In this document: piece after piece, positions 16,961-25,477 of the stretch
How the letters are laid out: every line of letters begins with the position of its first letter
How positions within the stretch are numbered: position 1 is the first letter of the stretch
Source of the DNA: Pseudomonas wadenswilerensis
Lineage (GTDB): Bacteria; Pseudomonadota; Gammaproteobacteria; Pseudomonadales; Pseudomonadaceae
DNA: 64,000 bases
Direction of reading: 5' to 3'
NCBI RefSeq assembly: GCF_900497695.1
Contig: NZ_UIDD01000010.1
Coordinates: 496,001-560,000 of the forward strand
The notes under the pieces: model-generated
Databases searched by the model: none
Seen by the model: only the letters and a program-made list of their open reading frames with translations
What the model was told of the DNA's origin: nothing
Position numbers and translations under genes: made by a program

Positions 16961-17761
16961 ATGAGCAACCTCTATCAACTGCAAGGGCGCACCGCCATCG
17001 TCACCGGCGGCTCCTCCGGGATTGGCCTGGCTTGCGTCGAGCAACTGCTCGAAGCCGGCGCCGCGGTGGCCTTCTGCGGCCGTGATCAACAGCGCCTGGA
17101 CAGTGCCGAAGCACGGCTGCGCGAGCGCTTCCCCGAGGCGCGTTTGCTGGCCCAGGTCTGCGACGTGCTCGACAGCCAGTCGGTGCAGGCCTTCGCCGCC
17201 GCCAGCCTGGCCGCGCTGGGCCCGGCCCAGGTGCTGATCAACAACGCCGGGCAAGGCCGGGTCTCGACCTTCGCCGACACCACCGACGAAGCCTGGAGCG
17301 AAGAGCTGCAACTGAAATTCTTCTCGGTGATCTACCCGGTGCGCGCCTTCCTCCCCCAACTGCAAGGCCAGGCCGGTGCCTCGATCGTCTGCGTCAACTC
17401 GCTGCTGGCCAGCCAGCCGGAGCCGCACATGGTCGCCACCTCGGCGGCCCGTGCCGGGCTGAAGAACCTGGTGCGCTCGATGGCCACCGAGTTCGCCGAA
17501 CAAGGCATCCGGGTCAACGGCATCCTCATCGGCCTGGTCGAGTCCGGCCAGTGGCGCCGGCGCTTTGAGGCCCGCGAAGAGCGCGGCCTCGACTGGTCGC
17601 AATGGACCGCACAACTGGCACAACGCAAACACATTCCCCTGGGTCGCCTGGGGCTGCCCAAAGAGGCTGCCCAAGCAATCCTGTTCCTGGCTTCGCCCCT
17701 GTCGGCTTACACCACTGGCAGCCATATCGATGTTTCTGGAGGCCTGTCCCGCCATGCGTAA
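16961..17761 (+). CDS. SDR family protein lacking the catalytic Tyr and Lys
   Basis: A 266-residue SDR fold: cofactor motif TGGSSGIG (15-22), R42 after GR (CGRD, NADPH-type), INNAG (93-97) and Ser147 in VCVNS. At the YxxxK position the sequence is ATSAARAG: Thr160 replaces Tyr and Arg164 replaces Lys. The protein is otherwise full length and intact, so it may use a different mechanism, bind ligand without turnover, or be a partner subunit. GAGGG precedes the ATG. It overlaps the next gene (ThDP enzyme) by 8 bp. Confidence 0.85.
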   Translation: MSNLYQLQGRTAIVTGGSSGIGLACVEQLLEAGAAVAFCGRDQQRLDSAEARLRERFPEARLLAQVCDVLDSQSVQAFAAASLAALGPAQVLINNAGQGRVSTFADTTDEAWSEELQLKFFSVIYPVRAFLPQLQGQAGASIVCVNSLLASQPEPHMVATSAARAGLKNLVRSMATEFAEQGIRVNGILIGLVESGQWRRRFEAREERGLDWSQWTAQLAQRKHIPLGRLGLPKEAAQAILFLASPLSAYTTGSHIDVSGGLSRHA

Positions 17762-19436
17762 TGAAAACACTGTCACCGTTGGCGCTGCCATCACCGCGTT
17801 CCTCGAACAATGCGAGGTCAAGGCCGCCTTCGGCGTGATCTCGATCCACAACATGCCGATCCTCGATGCCTTCGCCGTGCGCGGCAACATCCGCTTCGTC
17901 ATGGCCCGCGGTGAAGCCGGGGCGACCAACATGGCCGATGCCTATGCCCGCACCACCGGTGGCCTGGGCGTGTGCCTGACCTCCACCGGCACCGCTGCGG
18001 GCAACGCTGCCGGTGCGCTGGTCGAAGCACTGACCGCCGGCACGCCGCTGCTGCACATCACCGGGCAGATCGAAACGCCGTACCTGGACCAGGACTTTGC
18101 CTACATCCACGAAGCCCGCGACCAGCTGACCATGCTCAAGGCCGTGTCCAAGGCGGCCTTTCGCGTGCGCAGTGTCGAGACCGCGCTGAGCACCCTCAAG
18201 CTCGCCGTGCAGACCGCCCTCACCGCACCGACCGGCCCGGTCAGCGTCGAGATCCCGATCGATATCCAGTCGACCTTCATCCCGATGCCGACCGACCTGT
18301 CGCCGCTGCCGATCCCGGTTGCCGTGCCGGCGCCTGAAGCCCTGGACCTGGTCGCCGAACGCCTGGCCAGCGCCACCCGCCCGCTGCTCTGGCTCGGCGG
18401 CGGCGCCCGCCACGCCGGCGCGCAGGTCAAGCGCCTGCTGGACATGGGTGTCGGCGTAATCACCTCGACCCAGGGTCGCGGCGTGGTCAACGAAGACGAC
18501 GAGCGCTGCCTCGGCGCCTTCTCGCAGAACAAGCTGGTCGAAGGCTTCCTGCAAAGCTGCGATGCGCTGGTGGTAGCCGGTTCGCGCCTGCGCAGCAACG
18601 AGACCTTCAAATACGCCCTGAAGCTGCCGCGCACCACCCTGCGCATCGACGCCAACCCGGCCATCGAAGGACGCAGCTATTCCAGCGAACTGTTCATCTG
18701 CGGCGACTCGGCCCTGGCCCTCGATGGCCTGGCTGATCGGCTTGAAGGCCGGCTGAACATCGACCCGAACTTCATCGACGAGTTGAAGGCGGTGCGCACG
18801 CAGTCCCGCGCGCAACTGGTGGCCGACCTCGGCCCGTACTCGGCGATGGTCGAACAGCTGCAAGGGCTGACCGGGCGCAACTTCTCCTGGGTGCGCGACG
18901 TGACCCTGTCCAACAGCATCTGGGGCAACCGCCTGCTCAACCTCTACCACCCGCTGGCCGGCGTGCACGCCCTCGGCGGTGGCATCGGCCAAGGGTTGGC
19001 CATGGGCATCGGCGCGGCGGTGGCTGCGGCGGAAACCGACCCGCAGCGCAAGGTCTTCGCCCTGGCCGGTGACGGCGGCTTCATCCTCAACCTCGGTGAG
19101 CTGGCGACCCTGGTGCAGGAGAAAGCCAACGTGGTGATCCTGCTGATGAACGACCAGCGCTACGGGGTGATTCGCAACATCCAGGACGCCATCTACGGCG
19201 CCCGCCACGCCTATGTCGAACTGCACACCCCGGACTACACCAAGCTCGCCGAGTCCATCGGCCTGCGCCATGGCCTGGTCAGCGACCTCAAGGACTTCGG
19301 CCCGGTGCTGGACAACGCCCTGAGCCAGGGCGGGCCGTTCCTGCTGGAAGTCGACATGCTCAGCGTCGGCGGCTTTGCCACCCAGTTCGCCGGCCCGCCC
19401 AACAGCGAAACCAAAGCCCAGAAAGCCACGGCCTGA
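17754..19436 (+). CDS. thiamine diphosphate-dependent enzyme (decarboxylase/acetolactate synthase-like)
   Basis: A 560-residue ThDP enzyme with the usual three domains: N-terminal Pyr domain (VKAAFGVISIHNMPILDAF; the cofactor-activating Glu in ARGEAGATNMADAYA at about residue 54), a central domain (LLWLGGGARHAGAQVKRLL) and C-terminal PP domain with the GDG(x~27)N motif (GDGGFILNLGELATL to LLMNDQRYGV). Related enzymes are benzoylformate and indolepyruvate decarboxylases and acetolactate synthases; it probably decarboxylates a 2-oxo acid arising in the pathway. The start ATG lies inside the end of the SDR gene with GGAGG 11 bases upstream. Confidence 0.88.
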   Translation: MRNENTVTVGAAITAFLEQCEVKAAFGVISIHNMPILDAFAVRGNIRFVMARGEAGATNMADAYARTTGGLGVCLTSTGTAAGNAAGALVEALTAGTPLLHITGQIETPYLDQDFAYIHEARDQLTMLKAVSKAAFRVRSVETALSTLKLAVQTALTAPTGPVSVEIPIDIQSTFIPMPTDLSPLPIPVAVPAPEALDLVAERLASATRPLLWLGGGARHAGAQVKRLLDMGVGVITSTQGRGVVNEDDERCLGAFSQNKLVEGFLQSCDALVVAGSRLRSNETFKYALKLPRTTLRIDANPAIEGRSYSSELFICGDSALALDGLADRLEGRLNIDPNFIDELKAVRTQSRAQLVADLGPYSAMVEQLQGLTGRNFSWVRDVTLSNSIWGNRLLNLYHPLAGVHALGGGIGQGLAMGIGAAVAAAETDPQRKVFALAGDGGFILNLGELATLVQEKANVVILLMNDQRYGVIRNIQDAIYGARHAYVELHTPDYTKLAESIGLRHGLVSDLKDFGPVLDNALSQGGPFLLEVDMLSVGGFATQFAGPPNSETKAQKATA

Positions 19437-19446
19437 GGACTTGAAG

Positions 19447-20250
19447 ATGCTCAATATCACCATGATCGGCTGCGGTGCCATTGGCGTCGCAGTGCTGGAA
19501 CTGCTGGAGAACGACCCGCAGCTGCGCGTCGAGCATGTGATCGCCTCGGCCGGCTCCGAAACCCTGGTAGAGCAGCGCCTGGCCAGCTTCAAGCGCCCGC
19601 CGCAGGTGCTCACCGCCCTGCCCGCCGACGCCCGCCCGGACCTGCTGGTGGAGTGCGCCGGGCACAAGGCGATCGAGGAACACGTACTGCCGGCGCTGGA
19701 GCGCGGCATCGCCTGCCTGATCGTCTCGGTCGGGGCCCTGTCGGAGCTGGGCCTGGTCGAACGCCTGGAGGCTGCCGCCGCCCGTGGCAACACCCGCATC
19801 GAGCTGCTGCCCGGCGCCATCGGCGGCATCGATGCGCTGTCGGCGGCCAAGGTCGGTGGCCTGGATTCGGTCGACTACACCGGCCGCAAACCGGCCAGGG
19901 CCTGGAAGAATACCCCGGGCGAGCAGGTCTGCGACCTGGACGCCATCGACCAGGCCACGGTGATCTTCGAAGGCAGCGCCCGCGAGGCAGCACGCCTGTA
20001 CCCGAAGAACGCCAATGTCGCCGCCACCCTGTCGCTGGCCGGGTTGGGCCTGGACCGCACGCGGGTGACGCTGATTGCCGACCCGCTCAGCGAAGAGAAC
20101 GTGCACCACTTCGAAGCCCGTGGCGCCTTCGGCGGTTTCGAGATGAGCCTGCGCGGCAAGCCGCTGCAGGCCAACCCGAAGACCTCGGCGCTGACCGTCT
20201 ACAGCGTGGTCCGTGCCCTGGGCAACCACGCCCATGCCATTTCCATCTAG
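19447..20250 (+). CDS. nadX: L-aspartate dehydrogenase-like protein
   Basis: A 267-residue Rossmann-fold protein with NAD(P) motif GCGAIG (8-13), followed by VLLVECAGHKA-like region, ELLPGAIGGIDALSAAKVGG and the C-terminal NPKTSALTVYSVVRAL. This pattern is the NadX/aspartate dehydrogenase family (oxidative deamination of L-aspartate, or the reverse amination of oxaloacetate). From memory P. aeruginosa has a characterised enzyme of this type in a similar neighbourhood. In this catabolic setting it may act on another amino/imino acid. GAGGA precedes the ATG. It sits between the ThDP enzyme and aldehyde dehydrogenase genes. Confidence 0.85.
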   Translation: MLNITMIGCGAIGVAVLELLENDPQLRVEHVIASAGSETLVEQRLASFKRPPQVLTALPADARPDLLVECAGHKAIEEHVLPALERGIACLIVSVGALSELGLVERLEAAAARGNTRIELLPGAIGGIDALSAAKVGGLDSVDYTGRKPARAWKNTPGEQVCDLDAIDQATVIFEGSAREAARLYPKNANVAATLSLAGLGLDRTRVTLIADPLSEENVHHFEARGAFGGFEMSLRGKPLQANPKTSALTVYSVVRALGNHAHAISI

Positions 20251-20260
20251 GGGAACGACG

Positions 20261-21751
20261 ATGACTCTGGAACAGACTTTACCTATCTGCGTCGCCGGCA
20301 CCTGGCGCCTGGGCGGTGGCGAGCGCTACGCCACGCGCTACCCGGCCACGGGCGAGCCGGTGGCCTGGCTCAACGCCGCCAGCCTCGAGGATGTCGAAGA
20401 CGCCGTGCAAGGCGCCCATCAGGCGTTTCTCAACAGCGGCTGGGCCCAGCGCAAGCCCCACGAACGCGCCACAGTGCTGTACCGCATCGCCGAGCTGATC
20501 CGCCAGCGCAGCGAAGAGCTGGCGCAATTGCAGCGTCAGGACAACGGCAAACCGATCAATGAAACCCGGGCGCTGGTGGCCAGCGCCGCCGGTACCTTCC
20601 AGTTCTTCGCCGCCGCCTGCGAAACCCTGGAAGAAACCATCACCCCGTCGCGCGGCGACTTTGTCAGCATGAGCGTCTACGAGCCGATGGGCGTGGTGGC
20701 GGCCATCACCCCGTGGAACTCGCCGATCGCCAGCGAAGCGCAAAAGGTCGCCCCGGCCCTGGCCGCCGGCAACGCCGTAGTGATCAAGCCGGCGGAAATC
20801 ACCCCGCTGCTGGCCCTGCAACTGGCACAGATCTGCGAAGAAGCAGGTTTGCCCAAGGGCCTCGTCAGCGTGTTGCCGGGCAAGGGCTCACTGCTCGGTG
20901 ATGCGCTGACGCAGCACCCGCTGATCAAGCGTGTGTCGTTCACCGGCGGGACCAAAACCGGCAAGCACATCGCCCATATCGCCGCCGACAAGATGATGCC
21001 GGTGTCGCTGGAGCTGGGCGGCAAGTCGCCGACCATCGTCCTCGATGACGCCGACCTCGATCACGCCGTGGCCGGAGTGTTGTACGGCATCTTCAGCTCC
21101 TCGGGCGAGGCCTGCATTGCCGGTTCGCGGCTGTTCGTCGCCCGCGCCCTGTATGCGCCGTTCATGCAGCGCCTGGTGGCCGGGGCAGCGCGTTTGCGCC
21201 TGGGTGACCCGGCTGACGAATCGACGCAGATGGGCCCGCTGATCAGCGCCGCGCACCGCGAGTCGGTGGAGCGCTATGTCGCTCTCGGCCTGGCCGAAGG
21301 CGGTCGCCTGCTGCTCGGCGGTCAGCGCCCCAGCGGCGGCATCTACGATCAAGGCTACTTCTACCCGCCGACCATCCTCGAAGGCCTGGGCAACAACCAG
21401 CAGACCTGCCAGGAAGAGATCTTCGGCCCGGTGCTGGTGGCCCTGCCGTTCGACAGCGAAGCCGAGCTGATCGAGCAGGCCAACGACAGCCTCTACGCCC
21501 TCGCCGCCGGCATCTGGAGCCGCGACTACAAGCGCGCCTGGGCCCTGGGCCGCAAGATCCAGGCCGGCACGGTGTGGATCAACACCTACAAGCAGTTCTC
21601 CATTTCCACGCCGTTCGGCGGCTGGCGTGACAGCGGCCTGGGCCGCGAAAAGGGCCGCCTGGGGATCCTGCAGTACATGGAACAGAAAAGCCTCTACTGG
21701 GGCATGAACGAACAACCACTGGCCTGGGCCGGTGCGGAGGCAAGGCCATGA
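20261..21751 (+). CDS. NAD(P)-dependent aldehyde dehydrogenase
   Basis: A 496-residue aldehyde dehydrogenase. Key parts: ITPWNSP with the oxyanion Asn (near 153), cofactor region NAVVIKPAEITPLLAL, SFTGGTKTGKHIA, general base Glu in LELGGKSP (near 250) and nucleophile Cys in SSGEACIAGSRLFV (near 284), then EEIFGPVL. The GEACIAGSR variant in place of GQxCxA is typical of the betaine/hydroxymuconic semialdehyde-like branches. It would oxidise an aldehyde or semialdehyde intermediate to an acid. AGGGGA precedes the ATG. Its end overlaps the VOC gene by 4 bp. Confidence 0.93.
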   Translation: MTLEQTLPICVAGTWRLGGGERYATRYPATGEPVAWLNAASLEDVEDAVQGAHQAFLNSGWAQRKPHERATVLYRIAELIRQRSEELAQLQRQDNGKPINETRALVASAAGTFQFFAAACETLEETITPSRGDFVSMSVYEPMGVVAAITPWNSPIASEAQKVAPALAAGNAVVIKPAEITPLLALQLAQICEEAGLPKGLVSVLPGKGSLLGDALTQHPLIKRVSFTGGTKTGKHIAHIAADKMMPVSLELGGKSPTIVLDDADLDHAVAGVLYGIFSSSGEACIAGSRLFVARALYAPFMQRLVAGAARLRLGDPADESTQMGPLISAAHRESVERYVALGLAEGGRLLLGGQRPSGGIYDQGYFYPPTILEGLGNNQQTCQEEIFGPVLVALPFDSEAELIEQANDSLYALAAGIWSRDYKRAWALGRKIQAGTVWINTYKQFSISTPFGGWRDSGLGREKGRLGILQYMEQKSLYWGMNEQPLAWAGAEARP

Positions 21752-22713
21752 GCGTATTGGGCATCGATGAAGTCACCTACGGCGTCGAAGACCTCGCCAC
21801 CTGCGTGCGCTTCTTCAGCGACTGGGGCCTGGACAAGGTCAGCGAACAGGCCGACGAGGTGATCTTCGAAACCCTCAACGGCTGCCGGGTGGTGTTGGCC
21901 GACATCAACAAGGCCGGCCTGCCAGCGGCCATCGAGCCGGGCTCGACCGTGCGCGAAGTGGTCTGGGGCGTGGAGAGCGAAGCCGATCTGGCCCTGTACA
22001 GCCAGCGCATCGCCAACGACCCGGGCTTTGTCGAAGGTAACGGGCGCATCGGCTGCACCGACCCCAACGGCCTGGCGATCCGCCTGCAGGTGACCCGCAA
22101 GCGCGCGCTGGATATCGAGTGCAGCGGCCACAACACCTGGCAGACCAAGGGCCGGATCAACAAGCCGGCGCCGGTCTACGAGCGCGCCACGCCGATCGAA
22201 GTCGGCCACGTGGTGTTCTTCGTCAAGGATGTGAATGCCTGCGAAGCCTTCTACCACGAGCGCTTCGGCTTCCAGGCCTCGGACCGCTACCCCAATCGCG
22301 GCGCGTTCTTGCGCACCGCCGAGGAAGGTGGCCACCACGACCTGTTCATGCTCCAGCTGCCCGCGCCACGGGCCGGCCTTAACCACGTGGCCTTCACCGT
22401 GCGCGACCTGCACGAAGTGTTTGGCGGCGGCATGCACATCTCGCGCAGTGGCTGGGCCACCGAGATCGGCCCGGGCCGCCACCCGGTGTCGTCGGCGTTC
22501 TTCTGGTACTTCAAGAACCCGGCCGGCGCCCTGGTCGAGTACTACGCCGACGAAGACCAACTGACCGGCGAATGGCAGCCGCGCGAGTTCGAACCGGGCC
22601 CGACGGTGTTTGCCGAATGGGCGATTGCCGGCGGCATCGATGGCAATACCCGGCGTCAGCAGCATGTCGAGGCGCCGCAAGGCAAGTTCCTTACCGACAA
22701 ACCCAAACCCTGA
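21748..22713 (+). CDS. two-domain VOC protein, extradiol dioxygenase-like
   Basis: A 321-residue protein of two vicinal-oxygen-chelate domains, the layout of type I extradiol ring-cleaving dioxygenases. The N-terminal domain begins GIDEVTYGVEDLATCVRFFS. The C-terminal domain keeps a plausible 2-His-1-carboxylate iron site: VGHVVFFVKD (His), LNHVAFTVRD (His) and GALVEYYADEDQ (Glu). An extradiol dioxygenase role, opening the ring of a catechol-like intermediate, is reasonable with Rieske and flavin hydroxylases in the same operon, but some homologues have other activities. It overlaps ALDH by 4 bp. Confidence 0.82.
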   Translation: MSVLGIDEVTYGVEDLATCVRFFSDWGLDKVSEQADEVIFETLNGCRVVLADINKAGLPAAIEPGSTVREVVWGVESEADLALYSQRIANDPGFVEGNGRIGCTDPNGLAIRLQVTRKRALDIECSGHNTWQTKGRINKPAPVYERATPIEVGHVVFFVKDVNACEAFYHERFGFQASDRYPNRGAFLRTAEEGGHHDLFMLQLPAPRAGLNHVAFTVRDLHEVFGGGMHISRSGWATEIGPGRHPVSSAFFWYFKNPAGALVEYYADEDQLTGEWQPREFEPGPTVFAEWAIAGGIDGNTRRQQHVEAPQGKFLTDKPKP

Positions 22714-22726
22714 GCAGGAGTCGTCC

Positions 22727-23869
22727 ATGTCTTCGCTGAACATTGCCATCAACGGTGCCGGCATCGGCGGCCTCACCGCCGCCATTGCCCTGCGCCAGGC
22801 CGGTCACCAGGTCACGGTATTCGAACAGTCCAAAGCGTTTTTGCGGGTTGGTGCCGACATCAACCTCACGCCCAATGCCGTGCGCGCCCTCGACGGCCTC
22901 GGTGTAGGCCCGGCCGTGCGTATCCCGGCAGCGCGCCCCACCCATCGCATCAGCCGCCTGTGGAACACAGGCGAAGAAACCTCGCGCCTGGAGATGGCCG
23001 ATGCCGCCGAAAGCCAGTATGGCGCCCCGCAACTGACCATCCACCGCGCCGACCTGCTGGCCGCCCTGGCCGAAGTGTTCCCGCTGCAGAACGTGCAGTT
23101 CGCCAAGCGCGCCGAACAGGTGCTGCAGGATGCCAGCGGCGTCGAGTTGCGCTTCAAGGATGGCAGCCACCATCGTGCCGACCTGCTGATCGGCGCCGAC
23201 GGCATTCACTCGGTGGTGCGCAACGCCCTGTTCGGTGAAGAGCAGCCACGCTTCACCGGCGTGGTCGCCTACCGCGCCGTGGTCCCGGCCAGCCGTGTGG
23301 CCCAGGTGCCGAACATCCAGGCCTTCACCAAATGGTGGGGGCCGAACCCGCAGAGCCAGATCGTCACCTTCCCGCTGAACCAGGGCCGCGACATCTTCAT
23401 CTTCGCCACCACCGCCCAGGACAGCTGGCACCTGGAGTCCTGGACCACCGCCGGTGACGCCGCCGAGCTGCGCAGCCACTACCAGGACTTCCACGCCGAC
23501 GCCCGGGCCCTGCTCGACGCCTGCGACGATGTCCTCAAGACTGCGCTGTACGAACGCGACCCGCTGCCGTACTGGTCCGAAGGCGCGATCACCCTGCTCG
23601 GTGATGCCTGCCACCCGATGATGCCGTTCATGGCCCAGGGCGCCGGCCAGGCCATCGAGGATGCGGTGGTGCTGGCCCGTCATCTGCAGAACGTAAACAG
23701 CCCTGCGCAGATCGCCAGCGCGCTGCAGGGTTATCAGCTGGCACGCCTGGAGCGTACCAGCCAGATCCAGATCGGTTCGCGCGGCAACCAGTGGCTCAAG
23801 GCCGGCGGCAACGCCGACTGGGTCTACGGCTATGACGCCTGGGCCGTGCCCACCGCCAGCGCCGCCTGA
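22727..23869 (+). CDS. FAD-dependent aromatic monooxygenase, NicC/salicylate hydroxylase-like
   Basis: A 380-residue class A flavin monooxygenase. It shows the FAD dinucleotide motif GAGIGG (10-15), VFEQSKAF, the ADGIHS (DG) motif and the GDACHPMMPFMAQGAGQAIED (GD) motif. The segments FTKWWG, RDPLPYWSEGAITLLGDACH and WVYGYDAW are close in pattern to 6-hydroxynicotinate 3-monooxygenase (NicC), which hydroxylates with loss of a carboxyl group. So it likely hydroxylates an aromatic or N-heteroaromatic acid using NAD(P)H and O2. Start ATG with CAGGAG upstream. Exact substrate unknown. Confidence 0.9.
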   Translation: MSSLNIAINGAGIGGLTAAIALRQAGHQVTVFEQSKAFLRVGADINLTPNAVRALDGLGVGPAVRIPAARPTHRISRLWNTGEETSRLEMADAAESQYGAPQLTIHRADLLAALAEVFPLQNVQFAKRAEQVLQDASGVELRFKDGSHHRADLLIGADGIHSVVRNALFGEEQPRFTGVVAYRAVVPASRVAQVPNIQAFTKWWGPNPQSQIVTFPLNQGRDIFIFATTAQDSWHLESWTTAGDAAELRSHYQDFHADARALLDACDDVLKTALYERDPLPYWSEGAITLLGDACHPMMPFMAQGAGQAIEDAVVLARHLQNVNSPAQIASALQGYQLARLERTSQIQIGSRGNQWLKAGGNADWVYGYDAWAVPTASAA

Positions 23870-23878
23870 GGCCTGAAC

Positions 23879-24196
23879 ATGAGCGAAACGATGCAACTGA
23901 CGGTGCTGCTCAAGCACGACCAGTCAAAGAACCTGGAAGAGATCCAGGCGCACATGAAAACGATGGGCTGGTGGGACAGCTTCCCGCCTGCTGGCGTCGA
24001 GCTGGTGTCCTGGACCGTGGCCATGGGCCTGGGCCAGATCGTCACCCTGCGCCTGCCGCCGAGCCTGCTCGGCAAGGTCAATGTGGAACTGGAGCGCGCC
24101 GCCTGGGGCGTGTTCCGCACCGAATGCTATCCGACGTACGACTTTGTCCCGGTCCGCGAAATGATCCGCGAACGGGTCCGCAATGGAGGTCAATGA
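23879..24196 (+). CDS. small conserved protein of the catabolic operon
   Basis: A 105-residue protein with no signal peptide. The pattern MQLTVLLKHDQSKNLEEIQ..MKTMGWWDSFPP then VELVSWTVAMGLGQIVTLRL and RAAWGVFRTECYPTYDF looks like a ferredoxin-like alpha/beta fold (beta-alpha-beta-beta-alpha-beta), the fold of muconolactone isomerase and EthD-type proteins, but no specific family motif is certain. It starts 9 bp after the flavin monooxygenase and is followed 1 bp later by another small gene and then the Rieske oxygenase. A role as isomerase or accessory of an oxygenase is a guess from position. Confidence 0.7.
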   Translation: MSETMQLTVLLKHDQSKNLEEIQAHMKTMGWWDSFPPAGVELVSWTVAMGLGQIVTLRLPPSLLGKVNVELERAAWGVFRTECYPTYDFVPVREMIRERVRNGGQ

Positions 24197-24197
24197 C

Positions 24198-24425
24198 ATG
24201 AGCAACAACCAACCGTACCTGGAGCCCCATCAGGCGCGCAAACGGCCCAACACCCCGTTCGAGGAGCTGCTCGGCGACTCCATCGAGCGCGCCTACGGCA
24301 ACGGCGTGACCCAACTGCCCGAATTGCTGGCGCACCTGAACCTGGCCGGGCCGCCCTGCCCGCTGACCAGTGGCGAGTGGACCGAAGATTCCTATAAAAC
24401 CCTGATGGCGCGGCTGGGCGCATGA
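24198..24425 (+). CDS. 75-residue protein preceding the Rieske oxygenase
   Basis: A small hydrophilic protein: MSNNQPYLEPHQARKRPNTP, then FEELLGDSIERAYGNGVTQLPELLAHLN and a C-terminal GEWTEDSYKTLMARLGA. The C-terminal part resembles the helix pattern of small 'recombinase-like helix' proteins that I recall beside Rieske oxygenases, but I cannot verify this. GGAGG lies ten bases before the chosen ATG; an in-frame ATG 15 bases earlier overlaps the previous gene. It is 20 bp ahead of the Rieske gene and so probably co-translated; an accessory role is inference. Confidence 0.65.
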   Translation: MSNNQPYLEPHQARKRPNTPFEELLGDSIERAYGNGVTQLPELLAHLNLAGPPCPLTSGEWTEDSYKTLMARLGA

Positions 24426-24445
24426 CCCGCCGGAGGTAAAACAAG

Positions 24446-25477
24446 ATGAATATGCAATTCACCGTCGATCCTGTTGAGAACCACCTGGCCAACGGCCTCA
24501 AAGACCTCTGGTTTCCTGTGTTGCCCTCGCAGCTGCTTGGCGAGAAGCCGGTGTCGGTGCGCCGCCTGGGCTACAAGATCGCCCTGTGGCGCGACAACGA
24601 TGGCAGCGTGCATGCCCTCGAAGACCACTGCCCGCACCGTGGCGCGCCGCTGTCCCAGGGCCCGGTGCTGGGCGACCGCCTGCAGTGCCCGTACCACGGC
24701 GTCGAAGTACGCTGCGACGGTACCGTGACCAAGGTCCCCGGCAGCCCGGGCTGCAAGCTCGAAGGCAGCCGCCCGACGCGCATGTTTCACACCCGTGAAG
24801 CGGCCGGGGCGATCTTCCTCTTCAACGCTACCGAGCCGCACCTGGACACCCCGCCGGAACTGGTGCTGCCCGAGCAGCTGACTTCGCCCGAGTGGAGCAG
24901 CTTCCTCTGCTACACCGAGTGGCAAGGCGATTACCGCTACGTGCTCGACAACGTCATGGACCCGATGCACGGCACCTACCTGCACAAGATGTCGCACTCG
25001 ATGAGCGAAGGCGAAGCCACCGCCAAGTTCGTCACTCGCGATACCGAGCAGGGTTTCTTCTTCGAGAAGGAAGGCCAGCGTGGGGTCAACTTCGACTGGA
25101 CCGAATTCCTCGACAACGGCTGCCACTGGCTGCGCCTGGAAATTCCTTACCCGAAGACCGGCGGCCCGGGCGGCAACTTCACCATCATCGGCAGCTACAC
25201 CCCGAGCAGCCGCAGCCTGTCGGCGGTGTTCCACTGGCGCGCGCGGCCACTGACCGGCTGGCAGCGCGACACCTGGCGCTTCCTCTACAAGAACCGCCTG
25301 GAAGCCCGTCACTGGGCGGTGCTGGAACAGGACCGGGTGCTGCTGGAGTTCATGGAGTACGACGCCAACCAGCGCGAGAACCTCTACCAGCATGACCTGG
25401 GTGTGGTGCGCCTGCGCCGCTACCTGAAAGGCAAGGCCAAGGAACAACTGGCGCTGATCGAAGCGAAACAGCTGTGA
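24446..25477 (+). CDS. Rieske non-heme iron oxygenase, alpha subunit
   Basis: A 343-residue oxygenase component. The Rieske [2Fe-2S] ligands are Cys62/His64 (HCPHRGAPL) and Cys81/His84 (CPYHGVEV). The mononuclear iron site is visible as DNVMDPMHGTYLHKM, with the bridging Asp and two His. No small beta subunit gene is present, suggesting an alpha-only (phthalate/carbazole/VanA-type) enzyme. It would hydroxylate, dihydroxylate or demethylate an aromatic ring with electrons from the reductase two genes downstream. GGAGG lies upstream of the ATG. Its TGA overlaps the ATG of the Rid gene. Confidence 0.92.
   Translation: MNMQFTVDPVENHLANGLKDLWFPVLPSQLLGEKPVSVRRLGYKIALWRDNDGSVHALEDHCPHRGAPLSQGPVLGDRLQCPYHGVEVRCDGTVTKVPGSPGCKLEGSRPTRMFHTREAAGAIFLFNATEPHLDTPPELVLPEQLTSPEWSSFLCYTEWQGDYRYVLDNVMDPMHGTYLHKMSHSMSEGEATAKFVTRDTEQGFFFEKEGQRGVNFDWTEFLDNGCHWLRLEIPYPKTGGPGGNFTIIGSYTPSSRSLSAVFHWRARPLTGWQRDTWRFLYKNRLEARHWAVLEQDRVLLEFMEYDANQRENLYQHDLGVVRLRRYLKGKAKEQLALIEAKQL

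Noticed and set aside
17526..19850. 774-codon ORF antisense to the ThDP enzyme and its neighbours
   Set aside because: A shadow of high-GC codon bias; the + strand frame has complete ThDP motifs.
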